From Anaerococcus murdochii (GTDB taxonomy: Bacteria > Bacillota > Clostridia > Tissierellales > Peptoniphilaceae): a stretch of DNA of 64,000 nt. Positions 1-8,536 of the stretch are shown here, in pieces. Position numbers and translations under genes: made by a program. Location: assembly GCF_019957155.1 (NCBI RefSeq), contig NZ_JAIPME010000002.1, positions 1,116,001-1,180,000 on the forward strand, written 5' to 3'. Under the pieces are notes generated by a model that searched no databases, had not been told where the DNA came from, and saw nothing but the letters and a program-made list of their open reading frames with translations. Numbering within the stretch: position 1 is the first letter of the stretch; every line of letters begins with the position of its first letter.

Positions 1-29
1 ATTAAATATGTAATATAAAGAAAAATCTA

Positions 30-60
30 AGCTGTGGTCCCCTGGACCATAGCTTTTTTG
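30..60 (+). terminator. Intrinsic terminator of an upstream gene
   Basis: A strong hairpin with arms AGCTGTGGTCC and GGACCATAGCT (one G-T pair) is followed by six T. It ends a transcript entering from the left edge, whose gene lies outside the window. A -10-like TATAAT at 73-78 just after it probably serves the next gene. Confidence 0.85.
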
Positions 61-110
61 CTAGAAAATGTATATAATAATAGAAAAGAGTCTTATGAAA
101 GAAGGATTTT

Positions 111-692
111 ATGAAGATATTAGAATTACTTGCAAACGGCAATGAAACAATAGAACTACTTACAGTTGTGGACTATCTTAGAAGGGCAGGAATTGAAATC
201 GACATGGTTTCAACCACTGGCTCAAAAAATCTAAAGACTAGCCATGGAGTTAACTACCAAGCTGACTTTCTCCTTGAAGAAATAAATCCAGCTGACTATG
301 ACGGAGTCTACATACCAGGCGGTACTGCTGGTGCGGAAAGTCTTAGAGATAATGAAAAAGTTATTGAAATTGTAAAAGATTTTGATAAGGCAAATAAACT
401 TATAGCAGCTATTTGTGCAGGCCCAATTGTCCTTGATAGGGCAGGAGTTTTGGCAAATAAAAAAGCGACTTCCTTCCCAACTATAAAAGCAGAACTTAAA
501 AACATTGGCCAGTACATTGACGATGAAATAGTTGTGACAGATGGGAACATCACCACAGGCAGGGGAGCTGCTGTGACAAACTATCTAGCCCTTAGACTTG
601 TGGAAATTATCAAGGGTGAGGAAGCAAAGGAAGAGATAAAATACGGCACCCAACACTCAGCTGTTGAAAAATACTTTGATATAAGGTTTTAA
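111..692 (+). CDS. DJ-1/PfpI family protein (ThiJ/YajL-like)
   Basis: This is a 193-residue single-domain protein of the DJ-1/PfpI superfamily. The nucleophile elbow AAICAGP carries the reactive Cys102, and Glu15 near the N-terminus sits where DJ-1 proteins keep the acidic partner of that cysteine. Family members act as glyoxalase or deglycase-type stress enzymes, or as chaperones, in the cytoplasm; which of these applies cannot be read from sequence. Length is normal for the family. An AAGGA ribosome site precedes the ATG, a TATAAT box lies at 73-78, and the next gene follows after 3 bases, so the two are probably co-transcribed. Confidence 0.88.
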   Translation: MKILELLANGNETIELLTVVDYLRRAGIEIDMVSTTGSKNLKTSHGVNYQADFLLEEINPADYDGVYIPGGTAGAESLRDNEKVIEIVKDFDKANKLIAAICAGPIVLDRAGVLANKKATSFPTIKAELKNIGQYIDDEIVVTDGNITTGRGAAVTNYLALRLVEIIKGEEAKEEIKYGTQHSAVEKYFDIRF

Positions 693-695
693 TCT

Positions 696-1730
696 ATGAA
701 AAATGTCAGAAAAATATTTATCCTAGGTGGGGCAAATCTTTTTGGGAAAACCACAATTAGCCATGCCCTGGGCCTTGGCTATGCTGTTAAGGCAGTAGAT
801 CTCATAAAGCCAAGAGAATTTGAAAATACAAAGAATCTTGAATTTATATTAGCAGATTTTTTTGCCCTTTCTGATGGTGAGGCCATTAGCCTGATGGAAG
901 ATTGCGATAGCTTTATCTATGCAGGTGGGGTTTCTGATTTGACTGTGCCAAGAAAACCTGCTGGCAAATTTTTCTATGAAAAAAATGTTCTCCCAACTGG
1001 CAGAGTTGCAAGACTTGCAAAAAAAGCTGGAATCAAAAATTTCCTTCTTTTGGGAGATTATAGGACAGAGATAGGTGAAAAAAATGAAATTTTAAGAAAA
1101 AACGCCTACCACAAGGAGCCTTATATCCAAACCAGGCTCATGCAAGAAATGATCGCAAATTTTGAGGGCGAACCTTTTATGAATGTATCTGTCCTAAGGC
1201 CAGGCCTTGTAATAGGAAAGACTGATAAATCAATACTCGGAGCCTTAATTAACCTTGCTAGCGTTAATGATAAAATACCGGTCACAGCTGGAGTAATTCC
1301 TTTAATATCAGCTGAGTCCCTAGCTAAGGCAGCGATTTACGCCCTTGAGCTAGAAGGTGATAAGAAGACCTACGCAGTTTCAACTTCAAAGATTTCCTAC
1401 AGAGATTTGTTTAAACTAATTATTGAAGTTATGGGAGAAACTGACGAGAAGACCTTGGTTGATAAGACTTTTGAAGACCTCCTTCCAGCCTACGAAAGAG
1501 ATGCTAAGCTCACTGAAAAAAGAGGTCTTGAGCATGGCATTAGCCAGGTAAACATGCTAAGGGCAATGACCATGGATTTAAGTTTCAAATCAGACTTTGA
1601 CCTAGGAAAAGAAGATTTAAATGATAATCTTAAGGAAATGATTAAATTTTACTTAAATGAAGATCAAGAATTAACCGAAGATGAAAAATATAATGAAGCA
1701 GAAAATATTATAGAAAATCCTGCAAAATAA
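696..1730 (+). CDS. NAD-dependent epimerase/dehydratase family protein
   Basis: A 344-residue protein with an N-terminal Rossmann nucleotide site (FILGGANLFGKT, residues 8-19) in the position of the GxxGxxG motif of extended short-chain dehydrogenases. The usual catalytic YxxxK is not clear: the equivalent region reads YIQTR, about residue 143, so the lysine may be replaced by arginine. Substrate is unknown. The acidic C-terminal tail (last 25 residues) is an addition to the fold. It begins 3 bases after the DJ-1 gene and ends just before a hairpin, so the two genes form a short operon. Confidence 0.75.
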   Translation: MKNVRKIFILGGANLFGKTTISHALGLGYAVKAVDLIKPREFENTKNLEFILADFFALSDGEAISLMEDCDSFIYAGGVSDLTVPRKPAGKFFYEKNVLPTGRVARLAKKAGIKNFLLLGDYRTEIGEKNEILRKNAYHKEPYIQTRLMQEMIANFEGEPFMNVSVLRPGLVIGKTDKSILGALINLASVNDKIPVTAGVIPLISAESLAKAAIYALELEGDKKTYAVSTSKISYRDLFKLIIEVMGETDEKTLVDKTFEDLLPAYERDAKLTEKRGLEHGISQVNMLRAMTMDLSFKSDFDLGKEDLNDNLKEMIKFYLNEDQELTEDEKYNEAENIIENPAK

Positions 1731-1732
1731 AG

Positions 1733-1765
1733 AAGACTGAAATTTGAAATTTCAGTCTTTTCTTT
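1733..1765. terminator. Bidirectional terminator between convergent genes
   Basis: Perfect arms AAGACTGAAATT / AATTTCAGTCTT around a 3-base loop, followed by T-rich sequence on the plus strand. The epimerase gene ends at 1730 and gltS ends at 1764 from the other side, so it can serve both. Confidence 0.8.
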
Positions 1766-2942
1766 AGGAAAAATGGTTTATAAAAAATGTTATTACTATT
1801 GGATTTGTAAAATTAACTGCGATGGCGAGAACTATTGGGAAGATAAACATCGCCAGGTCTGCTGGGCCTTTTTCCTCGATAATAGCCTCCATATTTGCCA
1901 TGGCATTTGGAGTTTGACCAAGGCCAACCCCGCAGTGGCCTGCCACCATAACAGCAGCATCGTAGTCACGACCTAAGATATTAAAGGTCACAAGGCTGGT
2001 ATAAAGAGCTATAAAAATTGCCTGGGCAATTAAAATGATAAGCATAGGTCCAGCAAGACCTAAAATTGCCGAAATATTTAAATTAATAAGGGCTAGGGAT
2101 AAAAATAGGCTTAGGGAAATATTTCCCACTAGGTCGATATTATCCATATCGAGTGGTTTTTTGAGGGAATCGTAGATATTTCTCACAATGAGGCCTCCAA
2201 ATTGGCAGCCCACATAGTAAGGGAAATTTACGCCGGTTTTAGCCAGGATTTTGTTGATAAAAGTACCGAGAAAGGCAGCTAGACCGATAATTATAATGGC
2301 CTTAGTCAGGGTTTTCTGGTTGGTTAAACTTTTTATATCAAAATTATTTTCCTTTGAAAGGGATCCCTTAGTTACAAGTTTATTTTTGCTGATCAAACGT
2401 CTGGCTGTAGGACCACCCACAAGAGATCCTGCCAAAAGGCCAAAGGTTGCGGCGGCGACTCCTATTGTAATATTTGATTCGGCTCCCATTTCTTCCATGA
2501 TTTTGCCAAAACTTATGGCAGAACCAATCCCACCAGTCATTGAAGTTGACCCCATGGCTATACCGTGGAGAGGGTTTATGCCAAGGACTTTGGCAAGGCT
2601 AACCCCAATTATGTTCTGGAGGGGTAGAAGGATTATAATTGCTATTGCAAGTTTTATTCCAAGAGATCCTGATTTTTTGAGCATGGCAAAGGATGCTGAA
2701 AGACCTATGGCTGTAAAAAATATATTCATGAAGAAATCTTGGAGGATTTTGTCAAATTCAAGCTTTGCAATTCCACTTTTCTCCAAAATTAAAACTAAGA
2801 TTGAAATTATTAGGCCACCAATAACAGGGCTAGGTATAAAAAAAGTTCTTAAAAAACTAAATCTATCTTTTAAGAAATTGCCCAGGATAAGGGCAAAAAT
2901 GGCGAGTCCCAGGCTTTGTAAGATGTCTAATTCTATGGTCAT
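1764..2942 (-). CDS. gltS: Sodium/glutamate symporter GltS
   Basis: About 392 residues, with about ten hydrophobic membrane segments and the GltS family pattern: an N-terminal segment with IPSPVIGGL, a glycine/serine-rich GSTSMTGGIGSA re-entrant loop in the first half, and a matching CGVGLGQTPNAMANM loop in the second half. The family imports glutamate with sodium across the cytoplasmic membrane. I place the start at the internal ATG (protein MTIELDIL) because AGAGG lies 5 bases upstream; a longer reading frame to 2975 has no ribosome site. Glutamate is a likely fermentation substrate for this type of anaerobe, which is inference. Confidence 0.93.
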   Translation of the reverse strand: MTIELDILQSLGLAIFALILGNFLKDRFSFLRTFFIPSPVIGGLIISILVLILEKSGIAKLEFDKILQDFFMNIFFTAIGLSASFAMLKKSGSLGIKLAIAIIILLPLQNIIGVSLAKVLGINPLHGIAMGSTSMTGGIGSAISFGKIMEEMGAESNITIGVAAATFGLLAGSLVGGPTARRLISKNKLVTKGSLSKENNFDIKSLTNQKTLTKAIIIIGLAAFLGTFINKILAKTGVNFPYYVGCQFGGLIVRNIYDSLKKPLDMDNIDLVGNISLSLFLSLALINLNISAILGLAGPMLIILIAQAIFIALYTSLVTFNILGRDYDAAVMVAGHCGVGLGQTPNAMANMEAIIEEKGPADLAMFIFPIVLAIAVNFTNPIVITFFINHFS

Positions 2943-3037
2943 ACTTTCCTCTTTTTCCTGATTTTCTGGATACAATCCAAATATTTAGCCTTATTATATT
3001 TTTTTTTGCAAAAATAACAATATTTCTGGTCTTTTTC

Positions 3038-3067
3038 TTGAAAAGTCAATGCATTTTATAATATAAT
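3038..3067 (+). promoter_or_regulatory. Sigma-A promoter of the glycosyltransferase operon
   Basis: TTGAAA at 3038-3043 and TATAAT at 3062-3067, with 18-base spacing. The AGGAGAGAAGAG ribosome site and the ATG at 3088 follow about 20 bases later. Confidence 0.6.
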
Positions 3068-3087
3068 AATAAGATAGGAGAGAAGAG

Positions 3088-4239
3088 ATGAAATTTTTAT
3101 TTTACTTATCAGGATTTGCCTTATTTTACGCAATGATAGGCTATCCAATAGTGCTTCTCATTTTAGAAAAGTTTATCAAGAGGAAAAACGACCAGGATTA
3201 TTCCTATAAGCCTTTCGTTTCTGTGATAATTTCTGCCTACAATGAAGAAGATGTAATTGAAAAAAAGCTAGAAAACATCATACAAACTGACTATCCTTCC
3301 TATGAGGTCATTATTGCAAATGACGCTTCTAATGACAGGACAGTTGAGATTTGTGAAAAATTTATAAAAGACCATCCAGATTATGACATCAAGGTAAATA
3401 CAGTAGTTAACCACCTTGGCAAGACCAACGCCCAAAATGAGGCGGTTGAAGCTGCTAAGGGCGAAATTATTGTATTTTCAGATGCTAATTCTATGTTTAA
3501 ACGAGATGCCATCGACGAACTCGTTTCATATTTTACTGCTGATGACATTGAATATGTTTGCGGGTCCCTAATCTATATGGAAGATGTGGATGTATCTTCT
3601 GCTGTTGCAGAAAATACTTACTGGAATTTCGAACTTAAATTAAGAAAAATCGAGTCAAATATAAAGACTATTGTAAATGGCAATGGAGCAATTTATGCCG
3701 TTAGAAAGGCCGATTATAGGCACATAGACCTGGTAAATAGCCACGATTATGAATTACCTTTATACGCCGGCCTTAACCACAAAAGGGCCCTTTACAATCC
3801 AAAAGCAATTGCAGTTGAAAAAGCAGGCCAAACCACAGCTGACGAGTTTAAGAGAAAGGTGAGGATGCAAAGAAGGATTCTTACTAATATCTTTACAAAT
3901 CTTAGAAGGCTAAATATTTTCGAATATGGTTGGTTCTCATTTTTCCACTTTGGCCACAAGACTTTGAGGTACATGCAGGCATTTTTCCACATAGTGTTAT
4001 TTATAGCCAACCTGGCAGTTTTAAATGAAGGAATCTTTTATAAATTATTTTTCCTAGGCCAAGTTGCTTTTTATACCCTTGCTGTAATTGGCCAATTATC
4101 AAAGGCAAAAAGCAAGATTTTCTACTTCCCAAGGTATTATTGTGCTATGATGCTAGCCCAAATCCTAGGCGGTTACAAAGAGCTTAAGGGAGGTTCAAAG
4201 GCCACTTGGGAGAAGGCAGAGACAACAAGAAAGCTATGA
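3088..4239 (+). CDS. Membrane glycosyltransferase, family 2
   Basis: A 383-residue GT-A glycosyltransferase. The N-terminal hydrophobic segment (1-22) is followed by the GT2 core: VSVIISAYNEE (nucleotide-binding strand), a VIIANDASND acidic loop, the FSDANS metal site in place of a canonical DxD, and a late RMQRR motif resembling the QxxRW of processive enzymes. Two to three hydrophobic helices close the protein, so it is anchored at the inner face of the membrane. It would transfer sugars from nucleotide donors onto a cell-envelope glycan. It opens a five-gene operon in which every pair overlaps. Confidence 0.85.
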   Translation: MKFLFYLSGFALFYAMIGYPIVLLILEKFIKRKNDQDYSYKPFVSVIISAYNEEDVIEKKLENIIQTDYPSYEVIIANDASNDRTVEICEKFIKDHPDYDIKVNTVVNHLGKTNAQNEAVEAAKGEIIVFSDANSMFKRDAIDELVSYFTADDIEYVCGSLIYMEDVDVSSAVAENTYWNFELKLRKIESNIKTIVNGNGAIYAVRKADYRHIDLVNSHDYELPLYAGLNHKRALYNPKAIAVEKAGQTTADEFKRKVRMQRRILTNIFTNLRRLNIFEYGWFSFFHFGHKTLRYMQAFFHIVLFIANLAVLNEGIFYKLFFLGQVAFYTLAVIGQLSKAKSKIFYFPRYYCAMMLAQILGGYKELKGGSKATWEKAETTRKL

Positions 4240-5027
4240 GAGTTGAAGTTTTAATCTCCGCTATGAATGTGGAAGATATAAATTTTTATAAGAAATTTAA
4301 CCTGGAATGCGACGCTCTTATCATAAACCAGGCGGGTAAAAACGCCTACCAAGAAGTTTATGATGGTGGCAAAAAAATCAGGATGATAACAACAGACACA
4401 AAAGGCCTGGCCCGTTCGAGAAACCTAGCCCTTTTAAATTCTACAGCAGATATAGTAATTTTTGCTGATGACGATGAGGTTTTTGAAACCGGATATTTAG
4501 AAAGGGTTAAAGATGGATTTATAGAATATCCAGATGTTGATTTTTTCGTCTTTAAGACTATAGTTTACCAAGATGGCAAGGAAATAATTAAGGTTCAAGA
4601 AGAAAAAAACTTAAGTTTTTATAATTGCTTGAGGTATGGATCTGTACACTTTGTTTTTAGAAGAGAAGCCCTTGCCAGGGCCAACCTCTACCTACCAGTA
4701 ATGTTTGGAGCAGGAACAGAATTAGGGTCTGGTGAAGATTCTATTTTCATCCTATCTGCCATTAGAAAAGGGATAAAGGTAAGGACTAACAAAAGCCTAA
4801 TTGCCAAGGTTTATAACGATGATTCAACCTGGTTTGAAGGATATAATGAAAAGTATTTCTACGACAAGGGAGCCCTAGCTAGGGCACTTTTCCCAAGATT
4901 GTACAAACTATATATAGGGTATTTTCTGTATGCGCACCCGGAAATGCTTAGAGAGATAAAAAAAGATAGGGCAAGAGAAATCATGCTTGAGGGTGCTAGA
5001 GAATTTGGAGGATATAATGGAAAATAG
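4236..5027 (+). CDS. Glycosyltransferase family 2-like protein
   Basis: 263 residues from the ATG at 4236, which overlaps the previous stop as ATGA; an upstream in-frame start is not needed. The first strand (VEVLISAMN), the KGLARSRNLAL donor-site helix and the FADDDEVF acidic cluster are typical of GT2 enzymes, and a later ED motif (GSGEDSIFI) matches the usual catalytic-base position. There is no membrane anchor, so it probably works with the membrane-bound partner encoded just upstream. The acceptor is unknown. Confidence 0.82.
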   Translation: MRVEVLISAMNVEDINFYKKFNLECDALIINQAGKNAYQEVYDGGKKIRMITTDTKGLARSRNLALLNSTADIVIFADDDEVFETGYLERVKDGFIEYPDVDFFVFKTIVYQDGKEIIKVQEEKNLSFYNCLRYGSVHFVFRREALARANLYLPVMFGAGTELGSGEDSIFILSAIRKGIKVRTNKSLIAKVYNDDSTWFEGYNEKYFYDKGALARALFPRLYKLYIGYFLYAHPEMLREIKKDRAREIMLEGAREFGGYNGK

Positions 5028-5985
5028 AAAATCGAAGTTTACAGCCTTCTTATCGTCTATTATAGCCGGCATAATAGTGGCCATGGTCGTGTATTTTGGC
5101 CTAAACTTTGCGGGTTATAAGGAATATAGGGCGTCTGCTAAACTTGTAACAACATCAGTAGAAAATTTAAATGAAGAAAACCCTGCGGCAACTTTTGCAG
5201 GAACCTTAAATTCTAAGGCAATTAAGGCAAGAACCTTGGAGAATTTAAAGATAGATTGGCCTGAATCTAAACTTGATTCTAAGTTAAGCCTAACACCAAT
5301 TGCATCTTCACCAATTATTGAAATATCAGTAACTGATACCAATAAATCAAGGGCAGAAGACTTGGCAGATGAGTATGCAGACCTATCTGTGACAGTTATA
5401 AATAATATCTACAACACAGGGGCAAATGTTATGGAATATGCCTATCAAAACGCCAATGTTGTCGATAATACAATTAAGTATGCAACTTATGCAGGACTTG
5501 CAGGATTTTTAATTTACCTAATTATTTCTCTAGTTAGTGTTAGTCGCCATAACCACAAGCTTAAGAAAAATAAGGCAAAAGACTACAAAAAAGAAGAAAA
5601 AAAGGCAAAAAACCAGGTCAAAAAAAACAAAGAAGAAATTGAAGAAGAGGAAATTCTAGAAGAGGACGTGGACTTTGAAGGAGATGATGATTTTGATGAA
5701 AAAATCGAAGAAGAAAGTCCAGAAGTCCTTAAAGACCTTGAAGATGAGATAGAAGTCAAGGAAGAAACTAGACCTCTTGAACAAGTAAGTGAAGAAGCTG
5801 GCGAAGATTTTGCCGCTACAAGAAAAATCGACAAGGCCGACATAGACAAGGCAAGACAAATCGACGAGGCTAAGGCAGAAGAAGTAGACAAGCTAGATGA
5901 AGTTATTGAGGAAGAAAAAGGTGGCAACAAGATTGAGATCTTAGGCAAACTTCCAAAATACCAGAGAGGAGCCCTAGATGTTTAG
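5017..5985 (+). CDS. Wzz/CpsC-like chain-length protein with long acidic tail
   Basis: 322 residues from the ATG at 5017 (GGAGG just upstream); it overlaps the previous gene by 11 bases. Two membrane helices (about residues 10-31 and 157-177) flank a short external region of roughly 125 residues, as in Wzz/CpsC proteins that set polysaccharide length and activate a partner tyrosine kinase. What follows is unusual: a cytoplasmic tail of about 140 residues, first lysine-rich and then strongly acidic, ending in GNKIEILGKLPKYQRGAL. In CpsC proteins the tail is short. The tail may bind the CpsD-like product of the next gene; this is inference. Confidence 0.72.
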   Translation: MENRKSKFTAFLSSIIAGIIVAMVVYFGLNFAGYKEYRASAKLVTTSVENLNEENPAATFAGTLNSKAIKARTLENLKIDWPESKLDSKLSLTPIASSPIIEISVTDTNKSRAEDLADEYADLSVTVINNIYNTGANVMEYAYQNANVVDNTIKYATYAGLAGFLIYLIISLVSVSRHNHKLKKNKAKDYKKEEKKAKNQVKKNKEEIEEEEILEEDVDFEGDDDFDEKIEEESPEVLKDLEDEIEVKEETRPLEQVSEEAGEDFAATRKIDKADIDKARQIDEAKAEEVDKLDEVIEEEKGGNKIEILGKLPKYQRGALDV

Positions 5986-6634
5986 AAGAAAAAAAGTTGA
6001 CGAAAAAAGAGAAATCCTCCTCCAAGCCTTTTATAATCTAGAAGATAAGCTAACAAGGAACCTAGGCGTAGACGACGTTGTAATCGCCTTTACAGCCACA
6101 GATGATAGGACCATGAAAATGGATTCAATCTACACTATGGCAGGTCATTTGGCCGAAGAAGACGAAAGAGTCCTTGTGATAGATGCTAACTTAAGGGCAG
6201 ATGAACTTGAAGAAATGAAGGGTTTTTACAACAAAAGAGGTTTTGTAGATTGCCTTTTAGGCGATTTTAGAGCAGACGATGTTCTTGTTAGAGAAAGCGA
6301 CAACCTTCACCTCCTTATGACAGGTAGAGTTTCTGAGTATGAAGATATGTATCTTGAGCCATCAACAATTACAAATTTCTTTGCAGATTGTAAGGATAGG
6401 TACGACTACGTCTTTATCAATACTAAGGAAAATATCGGCATAGCTGAGGCCAATGTATTCTGTGGCTTGGCAGATAAGGCGATAATATTTAGTACAGAAG
6501 AAAATTTAAATTCCTACCTCCTTGAAGAATCAACCAGCCAACTTGAAAAGGCCGGTGCTGATATTAAGGGAGTTATAATTTCAGACTATGTTTACGATGA
6601 TAGTGAACTCGATGACCTTTTTGGAGGTAAATAA
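5978..6634 (+). CDS. CpsD/CapB-like P-loop protein with degenerate nucleotide site
   Basis: 218 residues aligning by motif order with bacterial tyrosine kinases (CpsD/CapB/YwqD): strand VVIAFTAT, Walker A' VLVIDANLR (65-73), CLLGD, LHLLMTG, and the late LEKAGADIKGVIISD. The Walker A loop that should read GxGKST is replaced by TDDRTMKM (41-48), and the Walker B strand ends in INTKE where the family has IDTPP (aspartate to asparagine). The C-terminal tyrosine cluster is also missing. It is therefore probably a non-catalytic pseudokinase that still pairs with the upstream Wzz-like protein. Overlaps that gene by 8 bases. Confidence 0.78.
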   Translation: MFRRKKVDEKREILLQAFYNLEDKLTRNLGVDDVVIAFTATDDRTMKMDSIYTMAGHLAEEDERVLVIDANLRADELEEMKGFYNKRGFVDCLLGDFRADDVLVRESDNLHLLMTGRVSEYEDMYLEPSTITNFFADCKDRYDYVFINTKENIGIAEANVFCGLADKAIIFSTEENLNSYLLEESTSQLEKAGADIKGVIISDYVYDDSELDDLFGGK

Positions 6635-7050
6635 TGAAAAAAATTAGCGCAATTTTAGCTTTAGGACTTATATTAAGCCTAACAGGCTGCAAGGATGATC
6701 CATATACCTCAGTAAGACATCCAGAAAATTCTGGTACAGAAGTGGCTGACGAAGTAAAGCCAAGTGAAAATACAGATGAAAACAAAGAAAATCCTGAAAA
6801 TTCAGACCAAAGAGAAGTAGGGGAAAAAGAAATAAGTGACCAGGTCAGAGAAGAAATAACTGACGGAGTTGAATTTAGGGTAGAAGACACTGTAAATATG
6901 CGTCTTGCCCCATCAGAAAACTCTGCTATTGTTGCCGAAGTTGGCCCAGATGACGAAATTCTAAACCTAGGAGAAACTGAAGGATGGACCAGGGTTACAG
7001 TAAATGGCAAGACTGGCTATATCAGATCAGATCTTTTAATTAAAAATTAA
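6634..7050 (+). CDS. SH3-domain lipoprotein
   Basis: 138 residues. A signal peptide with lipobox LTGC puts the lipidated cysteine at residue 19, so the protein is anchored on the outer face of the membrane. After an acidic, disordered linker (about 25-75) comes a bacterial SH3b domain with the NMRLAPSENSAIVAEV and TGYIRSDLL signatures, which in this family binds peptidoglycan or envelope glycans. The start codon overlaps the stop of the CpsD-like gene by one base. As last gene of the glycosyltransferase operon it may link the product to the wall; that role is inference. Confidence 0.82.
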   Translation: MKKISAILALGLILSLTGCKDDPYTSVRHPENSGTEVADEVKPSENTDENKENPENSDQREVGEKEISDQVREEITDGVEFRVEDTVNMRLAPSENSAIVAEVGPDDEILNLGETEGWTRVTVNGKTGYIRSDLLIKN

Positions 7051-7056
7051 AGAAAG

Positions 7057-7085
7057 GGGTTGTTTATTAACAACCCTACTTTTAT
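7057..7085 (+). terminator. Probable terminator after the SH3 lipoprotein gene
   Basis: Arms GGGTTGTT / AACAACCC around a short loop, followed by a weak T-rich stretch (TACTTTTATG). A TATAAT box at 7108-7113 for the next gene follows it. Confidence 0.5.
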
Positions 7086-7131
7086 GCCAAATTTTATAAA
7101 GATATGTTATAATACAAGTAGAGAGGTTTAA

Positions 7132-7452
7132 ATGATTGATATAATAAAAAATATGTTTATGCCAATCTTTGCAGTAGTTGCTGTAATTAGCCTAATTGAC
7201 TTTCTTTTGGAAGCAAGGAAGCTTTCTGCTTATGTAAGCGCAGTCACAGGCATTGTTGCAGCTATTTCCTTGGTTATATCCATAATAAACCCAAACAGCG
7301 ATTTGTTTATGCAATTATATTTATTGTTATTTTTATTATCAATATCGCTGGTGATTTTGGCCCTACAAAAGCAAATAGATGCTTTTACTGTTATTGGTAT
7401 AGCCCTGATGGTTGTAATGTTGTATCTACTATTGAGATTTCCATTAATATGA
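7132..7452 (+). CDS. Small four-helix membrane protein, unknown
   Basis: 106 residues, almost entirely hydrophobic, with four likely membrane helices (about 8-26, 33-52, 58-79, 83-104) and no charged catalytic pattern. I recognise no family. It has its own TATAAT box 19 bases upstream and a GAGAGG ribosome site, and lies 14 bases before the ABC importer ATPase gene, so it may be the first gene of that operon. Whether it belongs to the transporter is unknown. Confidence 0.6.
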   Translation: MIDIIKNMFMPIFAVVAVISLIDFLLEARKLSAYVSAVTGIVAAISLVISIINPNSDLFMQLYLLLFLLSISLVILALQKQIDAFTVIGIALMVVMLYLLLRFPLI

Positions 7453-7465
7453 AAACGAGGAATAT

Positions 7466-8536
7466 ATGATTAAAATCAAAAACTTAAAGAAAATTTATGA
7501 TAACGGTTATGAAGCCCTAAAATCTGTCAACCTTGATATAGAAGATGGGGCCTTGGTGACTCTTCTAGGTCCAAGTGGTTGTGGTAAATCTACAATCCTA
7601 AATATCATAGCAGGTATTTTGGACCCAACAGCTGGAGATATAGAATTTGATGGCGAATCAATCGTCAACAAACACCCAAAGGACCGTGATATAGGCATGG
7701 TTTTCCAAAACTACGCCCTTTATCCACACATGACCGTCCTTGAAAACATCATTTTTCCCCTAGTTGTAGGTGAAAATAAGATTAAAAAAGAAGAGGCAAT
7801 TAAGATTGCCCAAAAATACATGGAATTAACTTATATTACTGATATTCAAAACAAAAAACCAAAGGAAATATCAGGTGGCCAACAGCAAAGAGTGGCTATA
7901 GCAAGAGCTTTAGTTAAAAATCCAAAAACTCTTTTACTTGACGAACCTCTTTCAAACCTTGATGCAAGATTAAGGCTTTCTATCAGGGAAGAGATTAGAA
8001 ATATAGTTAAAACTGTTGGGGTTACAACAATTTTCGTAACCCACGACCAGGAAGAAGCCCTATCAATTAGCGATTATATCGCCCTAATGGATAAGGGAGT
8101 CATCCAGCAATACGATATTCCACAAAATCTTTATCTTGAACCAGCAAATCTTTTTGTGGCAAAATTTATCGGCAACCCTATTATCAATATCTACGATGTT
8201 GAAAATAAGGGGGATGGTTTTGTAAATGGCGATTTAATAATTGAAAAAGAAAAATTAGTAGAAGCTAGAAAAAAATCTGACCTAAGCGGAAATACCTATC
8301 AGGTTGGTATTAGGCCTGAGCATTTCAAACTCGACACCAATGGCAATTTAGAAATCAATGTAGAATCTCGTGAGATGATTGGTAGGTATATGATCCTACA
8401 CTTTACTCTAAACGGACAAGCTTCAAGGATGGTTGTTGATTCTGCCCTTGATATCAATCCGGGCGATAGGATTAAGATCTCAATCGACCACAAGGCAATC
8501 TACCTCTTTACAGAAGATGGAGAAAGGGTCTACTAA
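7466..8536 (+). CDS. ugpC: ABC importer ATPase, UgpC/MsmK/MalK type
   Basis: 356 residues. The ATPase domain has Walker A GPSGCGKST (about 36-44), Q-loop VFQNYALYPHM, signature ISGGQQQR, Walker B LLLDEPLSNLD and the switch histidine in TIFVTHDQEEA. The C-terminal 120 residues form the OB-fold regulatory (TOBE) domain seen in sugar and glycerol-3-phosphate importers, with VGIRPEHF. It powers the importer formed with the two permeases and binding protein that follow. The next start overlaps its stop (TAATG). Symbol given by family; the ATPase may also serve other sugar permeases, as MsmK does. Confidence 0.88.
   Translation: MIKIKNLKKIYDNGYEALKSVNLDIEDGALVTLLGPSGCGKSTILNIIAGILDPTAGDIEFDGESIVNKHPKDRDIGMVFQNYALYPHMTVLENIIFPLVVGENKIKKEEAIKIAQKYMELTYITDIQNKKPKEISGGQQQRVAIARALVKNPKTLLLDEPLSNLDARLRLSIREEIRNIVKTVGVTTIFVTHDQEEALSISDYIALMDKGVIQQYDIPQNLYLEPANLFVAKFIGNPIINIYDVENKGDGFVNGDLIIEKEKLVEARKKSDLSGNTYQVGIRPEHFKLDTNGNLEINVESREMIGRYMILHFTLNGQASRMVVDSALDINPGDRIKISIDHKAIYLFTEDGERVY

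Noticed and set aside
2251..2961. 236-codon ORF opposite gltS
   Set aside because: It lies entirely antisense to a clear membrane transporter gene, has no ribosome site and a biased composition typical of a shadow frame.
5583..5948. Serine-rich 121-codon ORF on the minus strand
   Set aside because: It is the antisense of the Glu/Lys-rich tail of the Wzz-like protein; the serine runs mirror GAA/GAG codons.
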